In this document: positions 1-11,900 of the stretch, one piece after another
How the letters are laid out: each line of letters opens with the position of its first letter
How positions within the stretch are numbered: the first letter of the stretch is position 1
From: Pristionchus mayeri
Lineage: Eukaryota; Nematoda; Chromadorea; Rhabditida; Neodiplogasteridae
DNA: 64,000 nt
Reading direction: 5' to 3'
NCBI GenBank assembly: GCA_036245805.1
Contig: BTRK01000001.1
Span: forward strand, 17,987,087 to 18,051,086
Program-made: the position numbers and the translations under genes
Notes under the pieces: generated by a model
Databases searched by the model: none
Seen by the model: only the letters and a program-made list of their open reading frames with translations
What the model was told of the DNA's origin: nothing

Positions 1-130
1 AGTTAATTTTTTTCTGACGTATTTTGACCCGTAGAAAACGAATGTGCACATATCTCCTCACCAAAACGTGAAATAAAATTTGTAAAAATAAAATATCGTA
101 ATTTTTGGCCAAAAAATCTCGACGTCTCTA

Positions 131-402
131 TAAAAAAAAGGTAAAGGTGCAGCCACGTCAAGCGATTTTACAGTCGTGAACGACTACGCTAGGTGGTGTG
201 GTGCGGTGAGGCCGACTACTGCTAGGACTACGTAACCCTGCTGTCCAAAGTGCTTCTAGGGAACGTTACCTTTCACGACCGAGGTCACTACCAATCTACC
301 GACCCCGGGGGGATAGAGGGCTTGGTCTGCCCAGGCGGGGGATCGAACTCAGGACCCTTGTATGACGAGCAGCGCCTCACACCACTGCGCCACCCACGTC
401 GC
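131..402 (-). mobile_element. tRNA-derived SINE
   Basis: Read on the minus strand, a tRNA-like head comes first, with an A-box-like TGGCGCAGTGG and a B-box-like GAGTTCGATCC. A unique body follows, and the element ends in ACCTTTACC plus a T run. The same kind of tail ends the SINE near 35061-35087. A short CTATA is found at both edges (128-132 and 402-406) and may be the target duplication. It lies outside any gene model. Confidence 0.7.
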
Positions 403-843
403 TATATTCTTTTGAAAATTTCGTCGAATACCAGACCTTCGATTTTCCTATAAATTTGCGCGCAGGGGTAAAATTGCACGAAGAATCCATTGAAAAGAAA
501 ATTGGATTGTTATCGGACACCATTTTTTCAGGGCATCAATTTTGAACATTCAAATGACCGTAACTTTTTTCGCAGATGAGCTAGCCCTTCAGCTCCAACA
601 TGAAAAATGCTTTTCTCATCGAGATCTTTCAGAATTACTATATATCTGCGGGGTTTGGAACAGCCGTTCACGATTTACAAAAAGCGACCTCAGCGTTGAG
701 GCGCGCGACAGGAAATGAGGGATCAGAGATACCGCGGTCGATTTTCGTGATCTACCTGAAAAAGTACCCCTAGGGACGAATTTACAGCATTGGTTAGTTT
801 TTCGTTGTACGGACGTATCTCGTTTCTCTCAGATTTCCTCTGT

Positions 844-1273
844 TAGTTATGATCAAATGAAACTTCATCAACTACATAGCCTAGTCGACATGAGAAGTAT
901 CAATTGGGCTTTGATGTGAATTGCTGTTCCATAAACACAAGGCAGCATAGTGTGTTGGATGTGGTCTGTGCCTGTTATCCTTTTCCGTTGGTTCGAATCC
1001 AGTATTTTGCATCCATTTCTTGCTTCATTTTCACCAACTATCAATCGACTATAGGTCATGAAAAAAGGTCTTTGAACACTGTACAAAAACAGCAAAAAAT
1101 GGTTGCAAAATTTTGGATTCGAACCAATGGGAAAAGGGTAACAGGCATAGACCACATCCAACGCACTATGCTGCCTTGTGTTTATGGAACACCAATTCAC
1201 ATCAAAGCCCAAGTGATTCTTCTCATGTCGACTAGGCTATGTAGTTGATGAAGTTTCATTTGACCATAACTAA
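844..1273. repeat. Fold-back (MITE-like) repeat with tRNA-like arms
   Basis: Two arms of about 160 bases (844-1004 and 1112-1273) are near-perfect reverse complements around a 110-base spacer. Near its inner end each arm holds an exact RNA polymerase III B-box, GGTTCGAATCC. A GCATAGTG segment about 55 bases upstream resembles an A-box. Long open frames on both strands here only reflect the symmetry and are not genes. Confidence 0.8.
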
Positions 1274-1312
1274 AAATACCGGACTTCGATTTGCGCGAAA
1301 ATCGTTTTATGG

Positions 1313-1358
1313 CCCTTGGGCAGTGTGACTTACATTCCCTTGGGCAGTGTGACTTACA
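1313..1358. repeat. 24-bp direct tandem duplication
   Basis: A unit starting CCCTTGGGCAGTGTGACTTA occurs twice in a row with perfect identity, at 1313-1334 and 1337-1358. The rest of 1280-1782 shows no exon I can support. Confidence 0.8.
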
Positions 1359-1782
1359 AATAGCGCACAGCACTTTTGTTGTTTAAGTATAGATGATGTC
1401 GTGAAGTCGATGAAGGCGGTTTCAAATGATTCTGGTTTCTATCTCATCGTGAAGAGAATGAAAAATCATCCCTGGATTTCAATTTTCGTGTTTGTAGAGG
1501 AACTCTCTGCCTAAATCGACCAAATAAACCACAATAATCGTTATTTTTGCTACCTTCGTAGATCATCATTTGGGATGAATTAGGCAAAATGAAGTCTACC
1601 ATCGTCATCAGCATGGAAAACTACCCCGGGCATCATGTTTTCGAAAATTTGCTGTTCCACCACTTGTCCGAGTATTAGAAATACGGCGTCATATAATGGT
1701 AACGCGTACCGGAATCGTTGTGATACCTGAATTCAATTTCTTCCATTTTCATAATTCGTTTTTAATCAGTCGTGTTCTCAGA

Positions 1783-4700
1783 ATGGAGTCCGGAATACCC
1801 TCGTATCCTTACATTTTCTTCAAGGACAAGAAGAAAGAACTCAGGTGAGAGGCTTTTTGTGAGACCAATCTAAAAATGTATGTCAATTTTACCACCCCGA
1901 AAGAAATCACGACTTATTCAGAGGTCCAATGGCAGAGCGAATCACACAGGAATTTTACAGACATGATTTGTTCGACGGATCATATACATTCTGCGTGAGT
2001 TTAAATTGTTCGGTGTTTTTCGCTTCCGTATTTTAATGATTGACACATTTTGCAGTTCGTGAGAAAGGGAGAGAAACCTTGCGCCGACACTCCATTTTTC
2101 TCACTTGGTGCCCACTTTTTCTTTGGGCTTGCTTTACCAGAATATTTTTCAGACGAATTGTGTTCTCGCAACGGCAGAGGTGCCCCGTTCAGGCTTCCTT
2201 CTGATACAGTACCTCAAAAGAAAACCCGCGCTCATGCAGAGCAAAGACTGCGTTGTATCGAAGAGGTTTATTTTTCTCAATTTGTTTTAAAACGCCAGTA
2301 CTGGTGGGAACCGGCTGCGTGAAAATTTACTGAATTAGTTTATGACGATTTACCTCCTACCACAAACGGAATCCTTTTTCATTAAAAAATTTCATTAAAC
2401 TTTTTGTACACCTTATGAACCCTCGTGAACATATTCTATAGGAACGACAACTCTGGAACAAAAAGAAAAAGTGAAAAACCTCGGATTTGTTATTCAGTTG
2501 TAACACTATCCTCAGAGTTCGAACCAAAAATATGGAGATACTCCACAAAATCTTAGGAATTATCGTTTATTAGTACTTCAAGGCGCTTACTGGGGAAGTT
2601 GATTTTATTTCCGATAATTTCTTGTTTGAAGAAAATACAGGATTTATTCAAAGAAGTTGAAGAAATTCGTGATTAGGCAAATTTTTTTGCTCTTCTAGTT
2701 TAGCTATATTTCGACATTTTCCTTTTTTCAGGAGATTCGGGGCTCCGTGTATGCCGACGTATGCCGACGAATATGCCGACGTTTTGCGTGTGATGAGACA
2801 GAAGGTTGATTGTGTGATTTGTTGAAGTAACATTTTATTGTATTTTTGCTAAAATTTACTCCTTTATTGACTTCTTGCTAGGCCACGCCTCCTCGGATGG
2901 TGAATAGTTTTTTTTTTAATTTTCGATTTTCAGAAGGCAGGAGAAAGGCCGACAATACGCACGCTGATCCACACGATTGGTAGGTAATACATTACGTTAT
3001 CGGAAAGAGGGTTCTAACGAAATGAAAAAAAATAATTCCAGTGTATTATTTGCAATCGAACTTGTTTAGATGCACTGCGTCTTCACAACGGTCGCGCTCC
3101 ATTAAAACTTCCTTCCAATGAGCGGAGAGTGATAAGTCTCCATAAGGTATATTAGTCTTTCCTTTCCGAATATTAAACGTGGAAGTCCCGCCTGATAGAT
3201 TTATCACACAATAAGAAATTATCTGGTTTATTCGAATCTTTCAAAATATTGAAGAAATCTGTTGTGCAGATGATGTACTCTCCTCTGAAATCAGAAAAAC
3301 TGTAAACATGTGATTTCAGCATTTGAATGTGCATGTGGAGTGTCCCACCACCAGTATGAGTGAAAATGCTGCAGAGAAGAAAGACGGGGAAGGAGGAACT
3401 GCTGCAAATAAGTATTCATGGCTGCCGGTGCGTATTCATACTATTTATGGTAATTGCGATGCGATGACCGAATGAAAAAACAAGAATAGCATATGTGTAA
3501 TGAGCAAGCTCATTGGTTACAGTGGTGGAGTAGAATTGTTAACTTGATAAATTTAACTCCATTTCAAATTTGCTTCACAATTACCAGATAGATCATGAAG
3601 ATGAATCATATTTCGTTGTTACAAAATGAACCGTGCGAATGTTCTCATAAGTTATTTCGATTAAGGCGATCGATGAATGTGCTCTATTCTTTATGGATTT
3701 GCTCGAGTTCTTCAGAATCAAAAAAGAACCGGAGATCAACGTTGAGTTCATCGAGACTGGTAAAAAAAATTCTATTTTAGCAGTTCTGCAATAACAAGAA
3801 CCATGGCAGGTATAAAATGATGGGGGTTCGAATTACAACTGAGAAAAAAATTGTACCGCAAATCATATTTTTGTTTCCTGCGATCAACTTCACTTGACAT
3901 GGCTCTGTTCACATGGTTGCATATAATATAATTACGCAATCAACATTGGCTAATCATCACTTCTCAGAACTTCGAATCAGTCTACTGAATGAGAACGAAC
4001 AACGAAAGCTGAATTCCAATATCTGTGGACGAATGAAGTTGAATCATGTCAGTTAATGCAGCAATTAATAAATACGAAAACATACTTTTAGGTTTTCCTC
4101 TGCATGCTATGTGAACGATTCATGTTCTCCTACCGTCACGTATTCATGCACATTGCTTGCCCCGACCATATAAAGAAGGTAATGTTTTTAAATATTTTGT
4201 TAGATTCTTCCTTACGGTCTTTAAAATTGTCCGATTTGCCAGATACTGCTTATCAAAAAATGTTCATGTTTAATTTGTTTAAAAATAAATAGTTATGATT
4301 GTAGGTGGACTGCAAATCTCCGAGTTTTAAACGCGCAAACGAGCTTCTTATCGCGATGGTTGGAGAGGAGACTCGCACAAATAAAATGGTTATCGTTTTT
4401 ATATTTTATTATATGAGGTGCAGTACGAAAGAATGTTAGAGATTGAGATCACGAACAACTTACTCTCAAGGGGAACGTATCGAACTTAGCCCAGAAATAT
4501 ATATTTATAGCAAATAGAAAATAGCTGAATTTACGAGCCTCTATTTAAATTAACTTTCTGCATATGTAAATAAATTTGGAGGCGTACAAAGCACGTCTAA
4601 GAATATTCTGATAGGGTGAGTAACCTCTACGACATCCACACAATCAATATGGGTGACTGAATATTCTCCGAAGCACCCCATTGAGCAAATATTTCCACGT

Positions 4701-5596
4701 TTCGAATTGTTTTAGATTATTTACTAAAAATACTCAGCAGTTTCCGATCACCAAGCTCTCATTACATGTTTACTTTCCAGCTGGATCGCAGAGGAAACGG
4801 AGGACGTGAGACTACATCGGAATAGGTTATATTACTTCATTTTTTACTATTTTTAGGATTTTTGCAGTTGGCCTTCGATGAGTCTGGAACACCCTGAACT
4901 TCGTCCGAAGAAGCATTATGTCGAAACTCTTGAGAAGATTTTCCGGATGAATGCATCTAGCCTCTCGGATGACGCCATGGTTCAACTTGTCGAACACGTG
5001 TTCTGTCGGTCCCCGGGCAAATCGGAGTTCCATAACCTTCTGCTCAGTCACATTGGAATGGCTAAGGTTCGCTTTCTAGATAAATACTCACAGGGAAATT
5101 AGATTACAACTTCAAAAGTCTACTTTTTAGAGCGGAACATAAAGAAGTATATTTTTATGAAATGTGGACTTTTGAAGTTGTAGTCCCTGTGAGTAATTTA
5201 TGTTTTGTGAATCCTGTGCAAAAGAGAAATATTAGGACGGAAAAAGAGTGATTTCAGGCTCGCTGCTTCCAGTGCAAGCTCGTATTCGACAATAAGGAAG
5301 AGTACTTTAAACATCTCACCACCTTCGCTCATCTCCGTGAGGTTGGATTAGTATTTTCTACGTAATGAAACAACATGTTGGGCTGTTTGGGTAAAGATGA
5401 AGAAGAAAATCACGTATCACCTTTCTTCAAGGTTGTAGCGGCTCGAAAAAAATATTTACTCGCGGTTACAATCTCGCAATCTTTCTATTCATTTTTCACT
5501 AGTTGAGAAATGATTATAAGACGTAGAAATTCCAAACTATTTTTGCAGACTGACCACTTCGACATGATAACAGCCATAGCCAATCTGGCAGGATAA
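1783..5596 (+). CDS. T1: two-zinc-finger family protein (possible frameshift)
   Basis: I do not recognise this family by name; it is the first of three tandem paralogs. The ATG follows a TTCTCAG acceptor, suggesting trans-splicing. Supported exons: 1783-1844, 1922-1994, 2056-2107, 2153-2265, 2732-2804, 3320-3428 (approximate), about 3666-3759, 3968-4047, 4092-4178, 4305-4417, 4781-4825, 4868-5066, 5258-5341 and 5549-5596. Finger 1 (4092-4178) is CMLC-x12-H-x5-H and finger 2 (5258-5341) is CFQC-x12-H-x5-H, the spacing of U1-like C2H2 fingers. This suggests nucleic-acid binding, which is inference. Exon 2732-2804 holds three copies of TATGCCGACG. Two extra copies add 22 bases and break the frame compared with T2 and T3, so T1 may be inactive. 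Exons 2934-2979 and about 3051-3146 look like decayed second copies of exons 3-4. Confidence 0.7.
2425..2535 (+). mobile_element. Tiny non-LTR retrotransposon fragment
   Basis: This piece of T1 intron 4 matches part of the reverse-transcriptase fragment at 26765-26960, including AACATATTCTATAGGAAC, the stretch ending TTTGTTATTCAG, and CACTATCCTCAGAG. A deletion separates the matching blocks. It is a dead scrap. Confidence 0.75.
2934..3146 (+). pseudogene. Relic duplicate of family exons 3-4 inside T1
   Basis: Segment 2934-2979 reads KAGERP-like, resembling exon 3 of T3. Segment 3051-3146 reads LHNGRAPLKLPSNE, resembling the RNGRGAPFRLPSD of exon 4. Lengths differ from the functional exons (46 instead of 52; 113 for exon 4), and the phases do not join cleanly. 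I read it as a decayed internal duplication, although an alternative T1 splice form using it cannot be excluded. Confidence 0.5.
5086..5194. repeat. Short inverted repeat (MITE-like) in T1 intron
   Basis: ACTCACAGGG at the left end and CCCTGTGAGT at the right are reverse complements. Inside them, ACAACTTCAAAAGTC pairs with GACTTTTGAAGTTGT. The hairpin sits just after the exon ending at 5066. Confidence 0.75.
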
Positions 5597-5936
5597 GCGA
5601 AAAATTCATCCAGCTATCATATTCCGTCCCCGACTCCTATATGAAATTGTTTTCACTCTTTATTTAGTGTCAAGCTATGCATCCTATTATTTAGCGAAAA
5701 TTTCTTATTTCATACCCGTTTTTCATCTTTTCACTTTGTTTTAGCAATTGATCAATATGCATTCTGCAGTTACTTCATTTTAACTCATCATATTGCTGAA
5801 TTCTTTTAATTCGCCGATTTGTAATGAAGATTCTTGCAAAATTTAAAGGAATTGCGAGTATTGAAAGCGTTTATACATCGCTTTTATATCTCACTACTAA
5901 TCTCTTTTCAGGTAATTAATCAATTTTCTTTACAGA

Positions 5937-8621
5937 ATGTGGTCAGAAGCCTTTTCTTTCTCTCAAATTTTCATCAAGAACAAGAAGAATGTACTCAAGT
6001 AAGTTTTCCGCTTTAAAAACAATGTTTGAAGAAAAATACATGTTGTGCACACAAGTTCTATTATGGGGAAATTTTTTTCCATTTGCAGTGGTCCGTTCCC
6101 TGAGCGAAAAGTCCAGGAGTGGTATAGGAAGAAGCTGTTCAAGGGTTCCTCTACGTTCTGCGTAAGTTTGAAGAAGTTATTGATTTTTTGCACTTTTAAA
6201 ACTTAAAGCGTAACACTATATTTTGCAGTTCCTCAGAGTCGGGGAGATTCCTTGCGATGACACTCCTTTCTTCTCACTCGGTACCTACATTCTCTTGCTA
6301 AATTTGCACTTCTCGAATAAATTTTTAGATGAGTTGTGCATTCGAAACGGCAAAGGGGCTCCATTCCAACTCCCTCCCGATGTCTCTCCTGCTGAGAGCT
6401 CTCGAGCTCATGCAAAGCAGAGACTGCGTTGTATCGAAGAGGTGATTATATTTATCCCGATGAGTATAACAAAATATATAGATATACACAAATTTGTTTA
6501 TGAGAGGCTTCTCACATATTCACGCTGTATCATTTATGTTTCTCTGAGGCTGTTCAACGGAGAATTTTATCGATTTTGTTTTCATTTAAAAATAACTGCT
6601 ATGTTTGCCATTATTATATTTCCAGGAAATTCAACCACTCCGGGCTCAATGTGCCGACTTTTTGCACGTGAAGGAACATATGGCGGGAGAGAAGGTATTC
6701 ATCTTGTGCATTCCTGAATGATGGACTATTCAAATAACGTTTTTCAAATTATGAAGAAGCTTTTTGAAAAAATCGCAAATAGCCCATTTCATAGATTGTC
6801 GTTATACATTTTAAAACTTATTATTGTTGTAATTTTTTTCTACTTAAGCTCAATGCTCCTCTCTCCTCGGATTCGGAAAATTTCGATAAGGTTAATGTTT
6901 TCTTTTTATTTTTGATATCTGATTTTTCCACTATAGAATACTTATAAATTATGTACGTCTTTCAGTGGGCCGATGGGGCTATCTTCTTCTTTCTATAAAT
7001 GTTGAATGTCTTCAAAGAAAAGTCGAAGATATCCATCGCCGACAAATTTTTTACATCGCTGGGTATTTCACTTATTATTTATGTATTTAATATTACTCTA
7101 CAGAGTGGCAAGTCAAAAAATTGAATGAGGTTGGCCGTGTTCTAACATGGGATCTATATCGACGTATTATTGAACGACAGGTTAGTATTGTCGCTTAAAA
7201 TATTTTCATACGTGTATTCTGTGTAAAGAGTGTTTTGTCATTTACACTCTGTATGAACTGAATGAACGAATTGTCAAACGGCCGGTTAGTGTTATCGCTC
7301 ATAACTTGAAAATATGATGTGTAAAGAGTGTTTTATATATATTTATACTCTATAAATAATTCATGTTTGATGGTAACATTTGCTATCCTAGGTTCTCTTC
7401 TGCTCCTTCTGTGATCAATTCATGTTCACTGCTCGTCAAACCTTCATGCACATCGGAAATCGTGAGCACATCGCCAAGGTTTGCTTAATCGGACAATATT
7501 CACTCCTAATTTTTAATTTAATTTCATTGTTATTCGTTTCTCGCGCTTAATAATTATGTTGTTTCTGTTTACATAATTATGGGTTATTTTCTTCAGGTAA
7601 ACGGAGAGTCTCTGGACTATAAAAGAATGAATAATATTCTCATCACAATGATTGGTCCGGAACAAATCAGACGGTGAGTCAAATATTTCACAAAATGTAT
7701 AGCTTTCTTTGGATACGGTTTAAAAAGTATTTTTATCTGACATGAGGTTAATGGATTTCAAAAATAAGTACGAAAGGGGCTGATTTTGGAATTCAACATA
7801 GTTCATTTTCTGTAAACTAGGCTAGTGACGTGCCACGTTATCGCTCGTTTTATATATTTAATTTTATGAACTGGAAAATTCATTATAGTGAGCAAGCAAA
7901 GGTAATATTTACTATTTTCAAATTATGTTTCAATTTTATCTATGATGAAAAACATTATGTTTTATTGCAGATTATACTCAGACGATGCAGTGGAAATGAG
8001 CGTTCACAAGGAGAGGTTCACAATTTTTAAAAACTATTATATTTTTAAATATGGAATACTCACAAGTTACTTTAATTCTTATTAAAAAAGGCGCTTATTG
8101 GATACATGCCGTTGATAACATCAGATGGTCGTTGATGAGTCTGGAGGACCCGGAACTGCGTCCGACTAAGCATTTCATCGAGTTGCGCAATCAAGAATTT
8201 CACTCGATTTTCCATGTGGGAAGGGGATTCACCATGTCCGAGTTCGCTTACGAGACCGCACTCAGAATGACCAAGAACCGAGTGATGATGAAAGAATTTG
8301 TGGATGTACTGATTAACCACATTGGAGATGCTAAGGTTTGTATCTCTTTACTGTTCCTAAGATGGAAATAATTTCTTGCAGACGCGTTGCTTCCAGTGCA
8401 AGCTCGTCTTCGCCGATGGACAAGACTACTTCCATCATCTCATGACGTTCGCCCATCTACAAGAGGCTAGTTTAGTTGTATTTATTTTGCTTGGTAAACA
8501 AATTCACATTTTATCGATGCAAATATGCAAGCATTTGTAGACTGAAGTATTCGATACTATCACGGTCCACGTCAATTTGTATTTCGCGCCTACTGTACAG
8601 CAATCGACTGATTCTCTTTGA
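5937..8621 (+). pseudogene. T2: two-zinc-finger family copy with a nonsense codon
   Basis: Second tandem paralog; the ATG is one base after TTTACAG. Exons: 5937-5998, 6089-6161, 6229-6280, 6329-6441, 6626-6694, 6849-6890, 6966-7062, 7104-7180, 7392-7478, 7597-7673, 7971-8015, 8125-8335, 8382-8465 and 8541-8621. Most lengths equal those of T3 (62, 73, 52, 113, 97, 87, 45, 84), and phases chain throughout. Finger 1 is CSFC-x12-H-x5-H and finger 2 CFQC-x12-H-x5-H. Exon 6966-7062 contains TAA at 6996-6998 in the frame set by both neighbours, so the protein would stop before both fingers unless the exon is skipped. The last intron starts with GC, not GT, at 8466. A single lesion with all else intact suggests recent inactivation. 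Confidence 0.75.
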
Positions 8622-8857
8622 TTCCCCATTCATGTTTTTTATCACTACACAATTTTAAGCGAATATCTTTCGGAAGAAGTTTTTAACATTACAATTTTGT
8701 TATTCACTCGATTTCTATAGTACAGTACTCTACAGTTGTACTTTGCTTCAATCTCAGTTACTGCATTTGTTGCATGTTCTAGACTTCCCATTGTATCTGT
8801 TTCGATTAGGCATTCGAGTGCGTGATTTTACTCTACGGCATTTTTTGTGTAATGTTG

Positions 8858-8863
8858 AATAAA
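8858..8863 (+). terminator. Poly(A) signal AATAAA of T2
   Basis: AATAAA lies 237 bases after the T2 stop and 105 bases before the T3 start, the spacing typical of nematode intercistronic regions. Confidence 0.6.
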
Positions 8864-8967
8864 GATGAAGCGAAATTGATTTTCACTTTCAATAGAAGCG
8901 TTCTTGAATCGCTGTCATATCTCAATACCCCATAGTGGTATTAAAAATTAAATCCTCCGTTTTCGGA

Positions 8968-11900
8968 ATGGGATCTGAAAACCCTTCTAATCTCAGCATT
9001 TTCTTCAAGGACAAGCAGCATGTGCTCAAGTGAGTTTATTTATATTTCGGATCTTATCGATTCTTTATTATTGCTGTATATAAGGGATCTACATTTTGAT
9101 TTATACAAACTTACTCATAATTTTGTAATAGCCGTGTAAAAGATAATATATTCTCGATATAAAACGGATCGGTTTATAGAAAAAGAGCGGACAACACTTG
9201 AATTTGCAGAGGCCCCTTCACTGAGCGAAAGATTCAGGAATGGTACAGGAAGAAGCTCTTCGAGGGCTCATTTCTTTTCTGTGTACGTCATTTTTATTGA
9301 ACAAATTCAAAATTATTATTATAGTATAACAGTATTACAAATACAAGTTTTAGTTCATGAAAGAAGGAGAGAGGCCTTGCGACGATAGCCAGTTTCACAC
9401 CCTTGGTGGGTTCTATATTTATTTGGAAGAATGTTCTATGGCAATATAATTACATAATTTAATTATTATTGTTTCGTATCATATCAATCATGTTAATTGT
9501 TTCCTGTTATTTATTACGACTCGAATCAATTACGTTCCAAAACTGATTTCTTAGATGAGTTGTGTTCTCGTAACGGCATCGGTTCCCCGTTCTCCATTCC
9601 GTCTGAATCCCCTTCTCTAGAGAAGAACCGAGATCAAGCAGAGCAGAGATTACACTGCATCGAAGAGGTTTTATTCTATTTTCATTTTAAAACGTTTTTA
9701 ATTATACTTATTTTGAAAGAATTTTATTACCAATTGATTCGCAGAAGATTCGTTCGCTCCGCGTGAAGTGTGATGAGGTGATGCGAGTGAAGGAACGAAT
9801 CGAGAAGATGGAAGAGAAGATTAAAGTAAGGAATTAGTCTAGATGATCTTAATCTTGTTGGTATACCGTATTAACGACACATGTTATTACCTCTATAGCC
9901 TTAATGCCATCTAGATTGAAACCATTCCATAATAATATAAAATGCAAGTTTAAAAAAATATATTTTTTGAAGTGCCTCCATTCTGTCACATTTTCGATGA
10001 GTCAGGAGAAGGAACCAGGTAAGATACTCATAATAAAGAAAATGAAAATATTTCATTTAAATATCAGAATCTGTGACGAAAGAAGAAGAGAAGAAGAAGA
10101 AGAAGAAAAAGAGAAGAAACAAGAGAAGAGGACAGAGTGTCAGTTTTTTCCCTTTCGTATGCTGCCGATATGTTTTTAGTGGGTTCAACAAGTTTCCTTG
10201 CAGCAATCGGTCATGGATGGCGATTCAGCTGAAGCAAATGTTGTGCAGCCCAAGCCTGCTGCAGCTGCAAGTATTCCCGTGCCGGAGGTTCGCCCGGTAT
10301 TATTTCTCGAATATATCGGTACAACATGGAGACGCCTTTTTTTAAAAGGCTAGTTAATATTTCGAGGGCTAAATGTGCCCTACCGACAACATTTTAAGAA
10401 TAAATTATGCTTAATGTACTTAGTTCCAGTGGGTAACGAAGTTAGCCGATTTCTACCTCTATGTCTGCGACGCCTACAACACCGGAACAGTTCCCGCCAT
10501 TCCTGAATACCTCAATGACGCTCATGGTTATTACTGAAATACATTCCCTTGCTGAAGCTATCACTTTTTTTTCTGGAAAGACATTTTGAGCAATATAATC
10601 TAGATGAACTCTCTTTGGAATCGCCCGAGGCAAGCAATCCAATGATGCCGGTCTTGCTCAATGAGTTGGTTCGATGAATCGGAAAGAAGACGGTTTGTTT
10701 TCGGTTTATGCAAGTTATTTGATGTCTGCAATTTGAACAGTTGCTTTTCTAGGCTGATACATTGGGCGTGGCTTGGTACTGATTTAGAAAAGTGCACATT
10801 GCCAATCTCTAATTCTTTAACGTTCATTTTATCATAGCTCATTATGTATTTGCAGTACGTCTTCTGTGCTTTTTGTGATCGATTCATGTTCACTTTCCGT
10901 CAGGCTTGCATGCACTTCGCCAGTCCCGAGCACACCTCCAAGGTTTCGGAAATATTCTTTATACTGTTTGGAATTATAGACTTCCATACGCGAGATCTTC
11001 TTAAAAGTACGCTATCAAGGGGCATTTTCTAGGTTTAGGGAGGTGGGCGGGCCTAATGCGGAAGTAGGAAAGTGTCAATTGTGGAAATCAATGAATGCCG
11101 TCAATTTTCATCCAACCTCTGAATGTGAAAATCAATAATATTAAAAGGAAAAATGGTAATTTGCAGATGCCTTTGTGTGAGGATTATCACTGGATCAACG
11201 ATCATCTTACACGGATTGCAGGCAAAAAGCAAGTGGAACAGTGGGTTTTGCCTCGTATTTTGCACAATTCTTATGACTCCAGTGAGCTTACCAGATGCAT
11301 ATTCTCATCGGATTTGCGCTTCTCCATTCGTCGTAAGCACTTTTTTTGCAGATTACTAAGGGAAGAGGAGGATCTAGTGAAGAGTCAGCAGTTGAGGTTA
11401 GATTGCCCACTGCTACTATGTTTTCTAATATTACGATTGATATGCATTTTTGGTGAATTCAAAAATATTTTAAGCTGGTTTCGGCAAAGATTCAACCGAG
11501 AACGGTACAAGATTAAGCGTGTTTATTCAGATGGCCATCGATGTCTCTGTATAATCCAAGGCTGCGCCCGAAAAGAGATGTTATTGAATTTATCCAGGTT
11601 AGTTTACAAGTCTTACGAGAGTAGCATCCATTATCGTCCTCCTCTCTCTTTCTCTTCGGAAAGAATTAAGAGAGACTATCTGAGTCAGTGAACATATTTG
11701 TGAAGACCCTTGGCAAAGTTCGAAAAATCAAATTCCTCCACAATGCGTGTACGGATAGTAATCGGTGAGTATAGCACGGAGGTCACTTATGGAGTCATCC
11801 AGATAACGCTTTCCACGTAATATAAGTATTGCGAAATTTTTCGAAATTCACTTTTTCGCAACCATTTCGAACGATTGGTATCTTGAAAAATGCGCAAAAT

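Noticed and set aside
868..1248. Two near-identical 114-residue open frames on opposite strands
   Set aside because: They are mirror images produced by a palindromic repeat and show no coding signature.
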